Notes under the pieces: model-generated
Seen by the model: only the letters and a program-made list of their open reading frames with translations
Told to the model about the DNA's origin: nothing
Database searches by the model: none
NCBI GenBank assembly: GCA_037447655.1
Contig: JBBHKE010001586.1
Span: forward strand, 1 to 40,471
Origin: Zygnema cylindricum
Lineage: Eukaryota; Streptophyta; Zygnematophyceae; Zygnematales; Zygnemataceae
Reading direction: 5' to 3'
DNA length: 40,471 bases
Shown here: positions 1 through 11,563 of the stretch, in pieces
Position numbering within the stretch: position 1 is the first letter of the stretch
How the letters are laid out: every line of letters starts with the position of its first letter
Program-made: the position numbers and the translations under genes

Positions 1-31
1 AAAATGTACGTACTGATGACGTCACATGGTA

Positions 32-103
32 GCATGACTTCGCTATGTCACAAAACCCTAAACATCTACAACGTCACAAAAACCTCGACGTCTACAACCG
101 TCG
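32..103 (+). repeat. Dispersed direct repeat, copy 1
   Basis: This ~72-bp segment reappears at 2003-2073 with few changes. Shared blocks include ATGTCACAAA, CCCTAAACATCTACAA and GACGTCTACAACCGTCG. The DNA after both copies continues as degenerate short units built from ACGTCTACAA and CGTCACAA words. No protein is encoded. It may be a fragment of a dispersed or satellite-like repeat. Confidence 0.75.
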
Positions 104-1146
104 CCGTTTTTAGGAAGTTTCGTAGTTAGCGTCGCCGTTTTTAAGAAGTTTCGTAGTTTCGTACTCGTCTACATTTCGTTTCGTAGACTGTCGCACATTT
201 TGTAGACGTCTACAATTGTCACATATTCGAAGTAATGAACCCACAAGTAACGATTGACATAGGCACACTTTGAAAAGTACACCGTAAAATCGGCGATAAA
301 ATCCAAAGTAACGTTTCAAAGTTTCGGTTACATGGGGACACGCCCTTACAACTCTCGTCCTAGATTTGTACAAAATCTTGACATCACTGTCGGCCTAGCT
401 TGTGAAGTACACCGACACTAATAGCGATACACAGTGTAGCATTGACTTCTCTTCACATTTTGTTGTAATCGAAAAAGTTACACTGTTTCGCTTTGGAGTT
501 CAGTAAAGTACATTACACCGTGAATCGCTATTATTTTAGCGTTATTCTAGGTACCACAGATATTAGGATTAATAATTGTAATATAATGTCGATATAAATA
601 GTGTGGCGTACGAACCGTTCAATTTCGTACCATTTTGTACTTTAATAAGTAAAAAAGTACAAAAAAAAAGTTAAATATATTCGCGCGCGCATGTGATTGT
701 GCACTCAAAAAACGCGTGACAAAAAAAGTGTGACGTTACGCTATTAACGGTGTAGCGTTAACATTTAACTGCGTGAATATTGTCGGCACTTGCGGATGTC
801 GAAATCACGCGACATCGTACAATTTTGAGCATTTTATACTTGTAAATATCTTAGGGTGTCGTTCCATCCGTCGTTTCTGTAATCGTACGACCAACTCTAC
901 GGGCCGGGTTAATTAAGGGTGGACTTCTATTAGCGAAAAAGTGGGGTTTTTTACTGATCCGTACCGTTTCGTACAGGTTCGTACATAAAAAAAATAAATA
1001 AATAATAAAAACAAATATGTAGACTGACAAAAGACAGAAAATAGAAAATACCTTTTTCAACAGTACTCTGTTGGTTGAATGTTTATCATTAAACAAAGTA
1101 TACTTTAGGTGTTTATGAAACCATTGACAACATAACTTCTTCAATA

Positions 1147-1205
1147 CCTTAGCGGACAAGGCTAATGACTATTTTGAATCTGAAACTCGTGTTCAAATTT
1201 GTGTT
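1147..1205 (+). repeat. tRNA-like (SINE-like) relic
   Basis: The segment CCTTAGCGGACAAGGC resembles a tRNA D-arm/A-box and is followed about 40 nt later by GTTCAAATTTG, resembling the B-box. The first 25 nt differ at only four positions from 26654-26678 inside the 5' LTR of element G. A full cloverleaf is not evident, so this is a decayed tRNA-derived sequence rather than a tRNA gene. Confidence 0.4.
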
Positions 1206-1550
1206 GGGTCACACATTTTGGAAGTGACCCATTTTATCTCTATTACTCTTAGCGTTCGATGTCATGGACAGTCATCGCTTCCCTTCCTCTGCAGCTTCTA
1301 TCTCAGGCCTAAGAACTACAAGTAAGGGTACTTTAGCATGTGGTAAAGGTACAGTTATTTTTTGTCGTTTTCCTCTATTACTTAGAAAAAACGAGAAAAT
1401 CCGTAGCCGTACCTTAAAATTGAAATTACCACAGTACAAGTTGCGTTACCTTGAAACTTTACGTGTACTGCAGTTTGTCTTATAGCGAGATGCAGTTTGT
1501 CGTGTAGCTTGTTTCGACCCAGTTTCGCGTCCTTTCAGCTCATCTCCAAA

Positions 1551-1590
1551 CTTTATATAAAATCCCCTCGCGAGGTGATTTTAAATAAAG
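1551..1590. repeat. 40-bp near-perfect palindrome
   Basis: The left arm CTTTATATAAAATCCCCTCG pairs with the right arm CGAGGTGATTTTAAATAAAG at 18 of 20 positions, with no spacer (centre CG|CG between 1570 and 1571). It lies in non-coding DNA. Function unknown. Confidence 0.85.
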
Positions 1591-2002
1591 TTCCACGAGG
1601 TGAGTGAATAGGCAGATTCTGTCGCACGTGTCAGAAGTTTTTGACAATTTTTGTGCGCAGAGTAGTGAAAAAAAAACCCACTGCACGTTTCTAGCTTATG
1701 CGTGACTTTTTTCCGTACAAGGGCCGTGGAGGGGTCTCAACCAACAAATACCATTTCGCAAAAGCGAAGTCTATGAAAGTGCCTCTCTCTCTCTCTCCCT
1801 CTCCCACTACCGCGCCTATCTCCTAATTCTTGCAATGAAAAACGTAAATAATGGTATCAAATGAGATACCTATTAAACGATTTTTTCCACTATCTTTGGG
1901 CATATTTTGATGGCAATTAGAGCGAGAAATGACTAAAAAACAATATTGAAAACCATGTCGGAAAGTTCTAGAAGTTGTGACGTCAACGCTGTCATACTTT
2001 GA

Positions 2003-2073
2003 GCGTGACATCAATATGTCACAAACCCTAAACATCTACAATGTCACAAGTATCTAGACGTCTACAACCGTCG
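2003..2073 (+). repeat. Dispersed direct repeat, copy 2
   Basis: Second copy of the segment at 32-103, in the same orientation. Downstream, to about 2160, further degenerate units with CGTCTACA and CCGTCACAA words suggest an old tandem or dispersed repeat. Confidence 0.75.
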
Positions 2074-4521
2074 TTATTTTGTAAACGTCATCAATTGTCA
2101 TGAGTTTTGTGTCGTTGACAACCGTCACAAATTACACCCACGTCTACATCCGTCACAATCTAAGCAACGACTTCATTTCTTTGCATATGACTGATTTGAA
2201 AGTAGTACGAAGAATCTTCGTTAAAAACAAAGTTACAAGACTAAAGTTTTGGTTACATGCGAAAGTACCCTAAGATAGGGATTTTTGTTTTTCCTATTTT
2301 CAACAAGGATCCTGACTTTTGAACCACTGACACGTGGTAAAGTGTCCGAGAACCTTTAGCAATCAGGGATATTCGTTGAGGATCTCTACTTTGTATACGT
2401 TTTGTGTAACGACAAGTCTCTTATTTTGCGTTGCCAAAACGGACAACAGACTCACGTGTCACGCTAGGTTTGTTCTCTACATTACAATAATTGTCTATAC
2501 TATTACGGTCGGTGTCCAATGTTGTTCATAGCCATTTACAGCCATGAATGTACCCTCTGAAGCACCACAGACTACCCCAAACAGCCTCCTTTGATTCCAC
2601 TCAGAATTCTACAGAAATACCAAACCAAGCTGTAACTACTCAAACAGATATTTCCTAGGCCACTAAGTATTCCCACCAATTTTCATATAACAATACCAAA
2701 CCGAATAATCACAACACTCAGTCAAAGTTGCAGAAAACATCATGCCAAAACTTTGATATATATGACCAACTTCACAATGAAGCCCCAGGTAATTCAGAGA
2801 CACAATAGGTCTGAAAATTTGCCACAATAATTCCAATACAAGGAGAAACACACATGAAAAATTTCAGATAATTCTGCCAATACAACTAAGAGCAATTCTC
2901 AGATGAAATTCCCAAATAGGAGCAAAACCAGTTTCTGTCCAAAAAGTTCCTAAGTCAGAAATGACTAAGTCCTACAAATATATACTACAGCTTACTACTA
3001 ACTATATGGAGGCATACCAGCAGTACGTAATCAATCAACTACCTCTATTAATGTGAGTGTACCCGATATCTACACTAATAATTGTTACACAAGACAAACA
3101 TTGTTAAATATGTACAAATCTTACAAATTCCGTCAAACGAATCGGGACCGTCCAAAATAAATATCGTGTGATGGACGCAATTTGGTGTCCCTCACCAAAC
3201 TGGTGCCGCACAGTCAATATTTCTATTGAAAATATGACGGCGGACTCTGTTCGCCTTCCACCTATTTTTTCATCACAGAAGATGAACCTCCTCGTGTAAA
3301 TTCGGTCCCCAAATGAACTGTACTTTTCCGTCCGGAACAACCAATCCTCACGTACTGACACGTGTGCCTGAAATGTACCGCCATCCATTTCCCTTTACGC
3401 AAATTGTACTTTCGTCTATGTTTCTTTGCGTCACTTGAAGTCCAATTTCGTACGTTACCATTCATTTAGTTCCTAGTACACAAGATGCTATGACAGCGAA
3501 ATGATTAACGCAGCATGGCAACAAATTATCCTTTCCATACACGTTGCTATGGCTGCGATGTGACAAACACATCATGGGAGCATAGCAATGTGATATAGAG
3601 AGGACTAAAGGTTTCCAGAAACCAACACTCCCCCAATCTTTTAGAATCTCTCAGCCACAACTTTCATATTCCTTATTTCTTCCCTTTTGTTTAACCGTCA
3701 CCACCGCTTCCAATAATTCCGTACATCCTAAGCAGTTAGTACCATTACTCCCCCAAATCGTAGATCCATTCAAAACCTCCGCAGTAAATCAAGAAAGCAT
3801 TAGAATCTCCGACTGTACCCACGAACAATTTTGTACTCACGAAACGACACGCCCTCACGAAACTTACTTTTCGAAACAACATCCAAAAGCCAATGTAAAT
3901 GCACCATTGTTTTGTGACGTTACAGCAATCTCGATGCAGCAATAGATTTGCTCCATGCCTCGCATTGAGCGGTTCTAAAAATGACGATTTGATTTGCGAC
4001 ATGAATTGCTGCGCTAGAATCTTTGTTTCAAGCGTGTAAACCGTACGAGCGCCACCTGTCATAAGCGCGTGATGCGCAAACTCATCCTCTGACCGTTTAA
4101 TACATAGTTCAAAAGTAGGCGTTTTTATGGTAGGGCTTTGGAAGGCGCATAAAAATTGGCACAAAACTCGCGTAGAGTATGCATACTGTATGTGTGTACG
4201 TTTGTGCACACTCTTGTACGAACGTACGAATATGACGTGTGATCATAGTACAAGGCATGCCGCCTGACGATTTTTTTTTGAGAACTGACACGGCGTAGGA
4301 TGAGTTGTGTTATGGGCTTTTGATGTGATTGTCTTAGATCGCTAATTTGATCAGCGACCTTCTGATCGTCTAAATCCGATGATTTAAATAAAAAAACCTC
4401 AAAACTCACAAAAAATATTTTTTTTGTCCGAATGTTTTTCAAAATTTAGACATGACGTTTAATTCTTTATCGATCGATGTGCAATTCAACCTTGTTAGTA
4501 TTTTTTTTCATTTTGCGACCA

Positions 4522-4552
4522 ATACAATATGGGTCTTAAGGTCATATTGTAT
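4522..4552. repeat. Short inverted repeat
   Basis: ATACAATATG (4522-4531) and CATATTGTAT (4543-4552) are perfect 10-bp complements with an 11-nt loop. A further CATATTGTAT follows at about 4569. No gene is next to it, so a terminator role is not supported. Confidence 0.6.
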
Positions 4553-6318
4553 GTTTTGTGTACAATAGACATATTGTATGGGCCTACTCTCACCTACTTT
4601 TGAACTAGGGTTTAATGAAACTTACTTCAGTCTGTTTAACGTTTAGCGTTGGTTCAGCATTCCCTCTTCTAATGATTTGGTTTGTCGCGATTCATAAAAT
4701 CGCTCTTGGTTATATTCTTGACCTTAGGCGCCTCTATCCATTACTGGTCACATAATGCGGACCCACAGAGATGTTTAATTAACTGTATTGTGCGCGATTT
4801 TTTGACCACCAAATTAGGAAATGGCTGATCTTGGTCTAAATCTTGTTCCTTAGTCTCCTTGGGCTATAAATCTCTTCGTACTCTCTGCGCTAACTAGAGA
4901 ATAATTAACATGCGTTTTCAAATTCTACTGCTATTTGTTCATTGTATCCAACTATTGAAGTCGACATGCAAGGTCCCCAATCAATGCACAAACTTTATTT
5001 TTGGCTAAGGTCTTCGTTGTCTAAGGTTTGCCAACTTCAAAAAGAAAGACCTAATTTTTTCATGTGATATATTTTGGGTTAAAGGACCTAACGCCAACAA
5101 ATCATTCACGTTAATTTATACATCTACCACTAATTTGGATACATATTCCCATAATGTAGCCTTTTCACATATTCAACGTTTGAACACGTGGGAACACGTT
5201 CGCCCTATTTTCCCCCTTCTTTCTTACTAAAAACCAAATTTGCGATCGTTTTTGCGTGTCGGCGCCACTCACTTTAAGTGCCAACTCCTTTATGTAAGAG
5301 TTTTTTTGTACATTTGTGCTAAATAACGAGCAATTTTGTTACAGAGTAACACATTTTGTACATCACAATATTTAAATACCTCATGAATAGAGTAATCGGA
5401 ACTAATCAAACCGTAATTGCATTAGCTTAAAATAAAAATAGAATTACTTATTCAATTTTAGGTTCAAAGGTACTCTAAATAGCGGTGTTGATACATTGTT
5501 ATTAATACTAATACTTGTTATTGTATAGAACTAGCACTATTGTACAGATCTAGCGCTCATGTCCACACGACGATTTTGAATTCTTTCTCAAATCATGTGG
5601 TTTTCTTTGTAACCAAAATAAACTTCAGAGTTGAGTTGAAAACATACTAATAGACGAGAGCATAATCATGTCCCATGTGTGGAAAAGTGATATCTTTCTA
5701 ACAACTTAGTGATTACTTTTGACACAAAGTCAATCGTTGCATCATCATAGGATTCCTCATCCATAACATGTGAGGATCTCAGTACTTTTGACCATGATAG
5801 TTAAATTTCCATTTGATAAGTGTGATAGGATTGATACAAATTAACACCACTTAAAGAAATCACAAAACACACCAAATAACAAACCAACATCACAAATCAT
5901 CCATTGCAAAAGAGGCCGAAAAAATGGTCGAAAATATTCAACCACCATTATAAAAATGTCTCTCTCTCTCACTCATATTTATACCTCAATCAAACAATAA
6001 CCCTACCTAACCACTATTTTAACCATACCTAACCACTATTTTTCAAATAGTAGATGGGGACTTAGCAGGTGCGAACCAACGAAAATCACCACTAACCTAT
6101 CCCACTTATACTTGACTGAAACGCCAAATTTGACACAATAAGACCTAACGAACAACCACTAAGGCCAACCATGCAAAAAAAAAGATGTAAACTAAACCAA
6201 AAAAATCTAAAGCAAACTTGATATGCACGCTAGTTTTCCGTAATATTGATTCACCCACAATCAAATTCCATAATGTCACCTAACATCACCCCTATTATTT
6301 TAAGAATACATGCACCTC

Positions 6319-6323
6319 ATAAA
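6319..6323. repeat. Target-site duplication of element A, left
   Basis: ATAAA directly precedes the 5' LTR. The 3' LTR is followed by ATAAG at 12549-12553, a 4 of 5 match, consistent with an aged 5-bp Copia duplication. Confidence 0.6.
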
Positions 6324-7387
6324 TGTTGAAATTGGAAATATTTAGTCAGTAAATAAAGCTGTGAGGAGGGATTGAGGACTAAGAATATTTTAGGGAATGA
6401 ATAGTTGTAATACTTACCTCAAATAGTGTTACAGTAACAAAAGGTCAAGGGAGTGTACTATACGGACAAGGATCGAGGACTTAGAATATTTTAGGAAATG
6501 AATAGTTGTAATACTTACCTCAAATAGTGTCACAGTAACAAAAGGTCAAGGGAGTGTACTGTACAGACAGTTGGACACGCGTCGGCAAGGAAAGGGTGTT
6601 GCAGGATTCACAGAGTAGCGCCGATGACCAGTTACACATGTCGGGCGATTAACGAGCGAATTAACAAAATCGAACGAATGGAATGTAAACCACTTACTTG
6701 GGAATGAATGGTACGGTCAACCATAAGCAGCCGTTGATGGACATTGAATTGACGGACGCGATTTAGGAGGGACCACAAGTGACGAAGCACACTTGCACGA
6801 AATCCGGTGCCTCGTACTACACGACGATAGTCAGCCGAATGCTACCGAGCACTACTAAATAAGCACTAGGAACATTTAATGAACGGTCTTCTATTTGTAA
6901 ATATATGAAAACAAGGTTTGGTAGTCTAGCCAATTAAAATCACTGTCGCTCTATTCAAATATTATAAATGGCAAAATTAGGTTTTGGAAGTACTCTTAGA
7001 ATAGTAAAGTACAGTTTTAGTACTTTGTCGTAGCATAGAACATTACTCTAGTATAGTCACTTAAATTAGTGTGATATAACTTAGGACTTAGACAAATTAT
7101 AATCATCTAAGTCTTTGGATATTAGTCATCTAAGACAGTTTTTGTGAATCTGCAGAGTGAATATCTTATGGTTGACTTGATCAATTGAGTTGAGACTTTA
7201 AGGACTGTTTCTACACTGTGTTTTCTACTGTTATGCACAGTTTGAGTCTCCTTTGATCACTGAGTTGTATTCTGTTACATCTTGAAGTTGGCTATTGAGC
7301 AGGGTACTTGATAGCTTCTGTTTAGATGTCTACTTCGACTACTACTGCTTCTGGCTCTCCTCCTGCTACTGTGGTTGTAGAACTACA
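6324..7387 (+). repeat. Element A 5' LTR
   Basis: It starts TGTTGAAATTGG and ends AACTACA, so it has TG...CA termini. It matches 11564-12548 along its length. It carries a 101-bp tandem duplication (6371-6572) and lacks a ~20-bp segment present in the 3' LTR near 12211. The match between LTRs continues past an ATG at 7326 to 7387. The gag start region therefore lies within the LTR, not after it. Confidence 0.9.
6371..6572 (+). repeat. 101-bp tandem duplication inside the 5' LTR of A
   Basis: Units 6371-6471 and 6472-6572 are near-identical, each beginning with a form of ATTGAGGACT and ending after GGGAGTGTACT. The 3' LTR has only one copy, so the duplication arose after insertion. Confidence 0.9.
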
Positions 7388-8240
7388 AGTTATGGGCCTT
7401 TCGTCAAGAATACCCATATTCAATGGCCAAAAGTATGCATACTGGGCGGCGATGGCTGAGTCAGTATTTGAAACTGTTGATATATTGGGGGTCTTGGATA
7501 GTACTTTACCTGAAACATATCCAAGCTGGGCGAAGAAGAACTCACTGGCGCAAAACAATCTGATTCTGTGCATTTTGGAGAATCTAGCTATGTCTCGGCT
7601 GAAAATGAAAAAAAACAAAAGAAATGGGAATCACTAAAAACTACGTTTGAAAAATCAAATGTCAACGAGGAACTTCTGGTAGCTAGACAAATTTGGGACT
7701 TTAAATACTCCCAGAGGAGTATGGTGGAGTATTGTGATAACTTTCATGCTCTTATTGATGTACATTCATCTGATGGTGGCTCATTTCTTGAATTTCAATA
7801 GGCAATGGTACTTGTTAGGGGTCTTCCTAATGATATGAAAGGAGTGTCTGTTCAACTGAAAAGTCATGATAAGTCTAGCTGGACATTTCAATTAGTATAC
7901 AATTTGATCCTAGAAAAAGAATCAACTATTAAAATTCTTCATGGAGAGAGAAAGGTAAAAGCTTTGAACACAAATTTTGACAGGAAAACCTTGCTTGATC
8001 AGAACAAGATAGGAGTCAGTATCAAAATCAGTTTAAACAGTATAACAACAAGCCTAATAGACAATCTACTACTTGCTTTAGTGTTCTAAAAAAAGACATG
8101 GATACAGGTACTCTTCAAAGCTGAAAAAGGCAAATGAAACAGGTTTGTATCGACCAGGCTGACAGTAAAGTCCATATCATAAGGGTTTTTTTTTGGAAAC
8201 TCTTCTTGAGGAAACGCTCTCTTCTCAGGTTCCGCAACAG
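7326..8240 (+). pseudogene. Element A gag (capsid and nucleocapsid), broken
   Basis: Gag would form the virus-like particle and package element RNA. The frame opens at an ATG (7326) inside the LTR and runs through the primer-site region as ELQVMG, then SRIPIFNGQKYAYWAAM, the usual Copia gag N-terminal pattern. It is open to 7635. The frame then shifts to one open to 7798, a stop follows, and a third segment (7805-8086) holds the capsid C-terminal pattern ending EKESTIKI. A decayed zinc knuckle is visible near 8070-8105, where CF, then KK, then HGY words survive in shifted frames. An alternative start is the ATG at 7392, inside the primer-site sequence. Non-functional. Confidence 0.85.
7389..7398 (+). 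other. Element A primer-binding site remnant
   Basis: GTTATGGGCC directly follows the LTR end. It complements 10 nt of the anticodon arm of initiator tRNA-Met. The match stops earlier than in elements B, E and G. A poor match to a conventional PBS, TTGGCTATTGAGC at 7288, lies inside the LTR and seems less likely. Confidence 0.55.
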
Positions 8241-8299
8241 AAGAAAATGATCCATTGTCTCATGCTCATGAAGAAGAAACAGAGCTATTCGCAATGGCG

Positions 8300-8967
8300 G
8301 TAGCTATGGAAGGACAAAAAGATACAGGATGGATCATGGATACCAGAGCTTTGGCACACATGTGTTGAACAAATCCAGTTTTTCAAACCTTAAGGCGACA
8401 CCTCCCAAGAACATCCACTATGCCTACCGCACGAGTGTGCAAACTTCAGCTCAGGGTGATGTATCTTTAATGGTAGATGTGGGGGGAAAGTTTGTCGAAA
8501 GAACTCTCCACAATGTGTTGTATGTACCAGATTTCAAAAAGAATCTCTTTTCTACATATTTGGTAGAGAGCAAAGGCTTTGATATAGTCCTAAAAGGTGG
8601 CAGACAGGTTGTTAGCAAGCTAGGTAAAGTTGCAGTGACATGCTCTAGGGATGCAAACACGATGTGTAGAATGGATACGGATGAATACAAAGAAAACGAT
8701 GTTCTCTATTCCAATGTGTTATCTGTGAATGAACTATGGCATAAGAGATTAGGAGATGTTAGTTATGATAGTTTACAGAAGATGGTGAATGCAAGAAAGG
8801 TTGAAGGTGTTTCTCTTACCTCTCAACCTGTGAAATCTTTTGATGGATGCTCACTTGGAAAGATCCACAGATTACCTTTTCCAAAGCAATTTGACCACAA
8901 ATCAGACAAAGTTCTGCAACTTATCCACTCGGACGTTCTTGGCCCATCACAAGTACCATCAACATGA
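8300..8967 (+). pseudogene. Element A protease and integrase N-terminal region, broken
   Basis: The protease active site (consensus D-[ST]-G-A) appears as GWIMDTRALAHM at 8327-8362, with the glycine changed to arginine, and a stop follows after one more codon. The frame then shifts into one open to 8964. That frame holds the rest of the protease (NVLYVP, KNLFSTYLV) and the GAG-pre-integrase/zinc region LWHKRLGDVSY. In the zinc site the second His has become Asp, and the CxxC has lost its first Cys (FDGCSLGK). The first integrase aspartate survives in HSDVLGP before a TGA at 8965. Proteolytic processing and zinc binding would both be lost. Confidence 0.85.
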
Positions 8968-9105
8968 GGTCTCCACTATATTGTTACATTCACTAATGAC
9001 TATTCACGGTTCACTAAAGTTAACTTCATGCAGCATAAGAGTGAAGTGTTCACACACTTCAAACACTACAAAGCCTGAGCCGAAAAGCTTCATTGAGCTC
9101 CGATC

Positions 9106-9465
9106 TTGGCACTAAGATCGGACAACAGAGGAGAATATACTTCAAAGGAGTTTAAACAGTTTCTCCTCAACGAAGGTATCACTCATAATCTGACAGTTCC
9201 ATACACACCGGAACAAAATGGTGTGTTTGAAAGGCTAAATAGAAATGTAACAGAAAGTGCAAGATCAATGCTTGCACACAAAGGTCTAGATATGAAATTC
9301 TGGGCTGAACCACTTAATTGTGCGGTTTATATTAAAAACATTATTGCATCTAGGTTAGTTAAAACTACACCTTATGAGTTGTGGATAGGAATGAAACCGG
9401 ATGTCAGTCATTTTAAAGTATTTGGCAGCAAATGTTTTGTCTTAGACACAACTCATAATACATAG
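9106..9465 (+). pseudogene. Element A integrase core, partial
   Basis: This segment has the second catalytic Asp in RSDNRGEY and the catalytic Glu in NGVFERLNR, spaced D-x35-E as expected for the DDE integrase. It continues through FWAEPLNCAVYIKN and HFKVFGSKCFVLD. The segment between 8968 and 9105 is frameshifted but still shows NDYSRFTKV-like coding. A TAG at 9463 ends the frame. The integrase would have inserted element cDNA into the genome. It is inactive here. Confidence 0.85.
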
Positions 9466-9957
9466 AAAATGGAAGCTAAGGGCTTACCTAGGATCTTTAT
9501 GGGATATGATGACAATACAAAGGGTTATAAGGTATATGTTTATGAGAAAAAGAAAGTGATTGTATGTTGAAACATCTAGTTGAAGAATGAACAGGAATCG
9601 GTTGATCTGTTCAAAGACACCGAAAGTGAACAAACTGGAAAAGTACAAGAATATGTGATTTTTCAACATAATCAACCTGTTTATTTTTAGTCATAGCCAC
9701 AGTCTACAACTACATCTCCACAGGTTCCTCTCCCAGATGCACCACCTGCTGCAGAACCAAACTCGGCACCAGCATCTACACAAATACCTACACACATGGA
9801 ATAAGCAAATATAGATCCTCTCTTAGCACTTGTGACAGCTCAGACTAGGACAACTAATCATAGGTTGCCAACAATTTCATCGTGAGAATTTCTGGGGGGA
9901 AAGAGGTCCAGCAGCTGTCTACAAGTAAGCTCACATTTAGCTTTCACTGCAGCCACA
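9466..9957 (+). pseudogene. Element A integrase C-terminus and linker, heavily decayed
   Basis: Words such as GYDDNTKGYKVY (near 9505) identify the integrase C-terminal region. A low-conservation proline/threonine-rich linker follows (about 9700-9800). Several in-frame stops are present. Confidence 0.6.
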
Positions 9958-10760
9958 ATGGAGCTTCTAACAATTCGGGAGGCCTTCTCATCACCGGAGA
10001 GAAATCACTTGATTGAGGCACTAAACAATGAAATGAAGTTCATCATGGAGGCGCCGACGTGGGAGCTGGTGGATCTTCCTCGGGGCAAGAAAGCCATCGG
10101 TAGCAAATGGGTGTTCAAGGTGAAACTCAACCTGGACAACACCATTGAACGATACAAGACCAAACTAGTGGAAAAAGGTTACAACCAAAAAGAAGGTATT
10201 GATTTTGAGGAATTCTTCTCCCCAGTTGTTAGATTTCCCATTGTCAGAATCGTGCTAAGTTTATGTGCTATAGAAAACATGGAAGTCCATCAGATGGATG
10301 TTAAGACTGCTTTCTTGCATGGAAAGTAAGATGAAACAATTTACATGAAACGACCGGAAATGTATGAAGAGAGAGGTAAAGAAAACTTAGTCTGTAAACT
10401 AATAAAATATTTTTATGGGCTGAAACAAGCCCCTAGAGAGTGGAACCTAAAGACTAGATGAGTTTCTTAGTGGACTAGGATTTCAAAGAATTAGTTAGAT
10501 CACTCAGTATATGTATTACAAGGGGAGGATGGGATTCTTTATAATGCTGTATATGTGGATGACTTGCTTTTCACAAGTAAGTCAATGAATGAGATAAACC
10601 GTATTAAAGCGTCGTTAAGATTGATATTTGAGATGAAGGACCTTGGTGAATCTAAGTATATCTTAGGTATACACGTAAAGAGAGACAGCAATAGATAACT
10701 CATTATGTTGACTTTTAAAAGAAATAAATAACATGTTGGAGAAATTTGAAATGAAAGATG
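9958..10760 (+). pseudogene. Element A reverse transcriptase (RVT_2), broken
   Basis: The reverse transcriptase copies element RNA to DNA. The frame 9958-10326 contains WELVDLP, IGSKWVFKVKLN, IERYKTKLVEKGYNQ, FSPVVRFP and MDVKTAFLHGK, then a TAA at 10327. In later frames KQAPREW, the catalytic YVDDLL (10552-10569) and FEMKDLGESKYILGI remain legible. A frameshift near 10450 and stops near 10496 and 10696 interrupt it. The catalytic YVDD is intact, but the protein cannot be made as one piece. Confidence 0.9.
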
Positions 10761-10860
10761 CAAAAGGATATGTAACTCCTATAGAAATTAGGCAAAAGCT
10801 TAATGGAAATCATTCTAACTCAAGCATAATGGTTAGTGAGAGCCTAGAGTTAGGGGAGGA

Positions 10861-11540
10861 AGAGTTTATGGCTTCAAAGCCGTATAGATAGGTAGTAGGA
10901 AGTCTCATATACTTCATGAATTCTACGAGACCTGACATTGCAACAGCTGTGGGAGTCCTAAGTAGAAGTCTGTAGAATCCTAAGAAGACAGACTAAGAAG
11001 CTGCAAAAAGAGTTCTGCATGAGATACCTTGCAGGCACTCGAGACTTTAAGTTGGTACTCGGAGGAGGAGAAGTAAAAATACAGACTTGGAGTGACTCTA
11101 GCTATGAGGATATGCCAAGCCGAAAATCTACAACCGGCTTTGCTCTAAAGATTGGAGTCGGAACATGCTGTAGGAGCAACAAGCAACAAAATGTTACAGC
11201 ACAGTCTACAATGGAGTCAAAATATATGGGGGCACCTTTTGCACTCAAAGAACTCATATGGGTTAAGTCCATTTGGCAGGAACTTCGATACATGTAGACA
11301 CGGCCTCAGGTTATTTGGTGTGGTAACCTAGCGGCGATTGCTATTGCTGTTAACCCAAGTCATCATTTTAAGAGCAAACACATGGATGTTAGACTTCACT
11401 TTGTGAGAGAAAATGTGCTTGCAAGAGTTGTAAAATTGAGTTACTTACCGGATGAAAAAATGGTAGCTGACATGCTAACCAAACACCTTCTTGCTCCAAA
11501 ATTAGAGTTTTGTGAAAATGTTATTGGGCTGAGTGAGTGA
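10861..11540 (+). pseudogene. Element A reverse transcriptase C-terminus and RNase H, broken
   Basis: It begins with YFMNSTRPDIATAVGVLSR-type coding, then a frame at 11019-11294 with RYLAGTRDFKLVLGG, TWSDSSYEDMPSRKST (RNase H) and TMESKYMGAPFALKELIWVK. After a TAG the frame continues with AIAVNPSHHFKSKHMDVRL and MVADMLTKHL to a TGA at 11538. RNase H would degrade the RNA strand during cDNA synthesis. Confidence 0.9.
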
Positions 11541-11556
11541 CTGGGTCTAAAGATTT

Positions 11557-11563
11557 AGGGGAG
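11557..11563 (+). other. Element A polypurine tract
   Basis: AGGGGAG lies immediately before the 3' LTR start (TGTTAAAATTGG) and is the expected plus-strand priming site. Confidence 0.85.

Larger units (their letters stand above)
1..6318. other. Intergenic AT-rich region without a recognisable gene
   Basis: No reading frame here resembles a protein family I know. The longest, about 154 codons on the minus strand at 3745-4209, has no recognisable motif, no low-complexity bias and no neighbouring exon pattern, so I treat it as chance. The region holds short direct repeats near 32 and 2003, a long palindrome at 1551-1590, a tRNA-like relic near 1147, a CT-rich stretch at 1783-1806, an inverted repeat at 4522-4552, and many GTAC words. 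The phrase AAGTACACCGACAC near 399 also occurs in the LTR of element E near 27970, so part of this DNA may be very old LTR relic. Confidence 0.6.

Noticed and set aside
3540-3592. CACGTTGCTATG / CATAGCAATGTG inverted repeat as a transposon end or microRNA precursor
   Set aside because: Only 12 bp with one mismatch and a 28-nt loop; no TSD, no extended stem.
3745-4209. 154-codon minus-strand reading frame, longest in the left region
   Set aside because: No recognisable domain, signal or family pattern; Cys/Phe-rich composition and overlapping frames (4109-4442) look like chance in AT-rich DNA.
7288-7300. Degenerate conventional PBS (TTGGCTATTGAGC) in element A
   Set aside because: It lies inside the segment shared by both LTRs, so it cannot be the site next to the 5' LTR.
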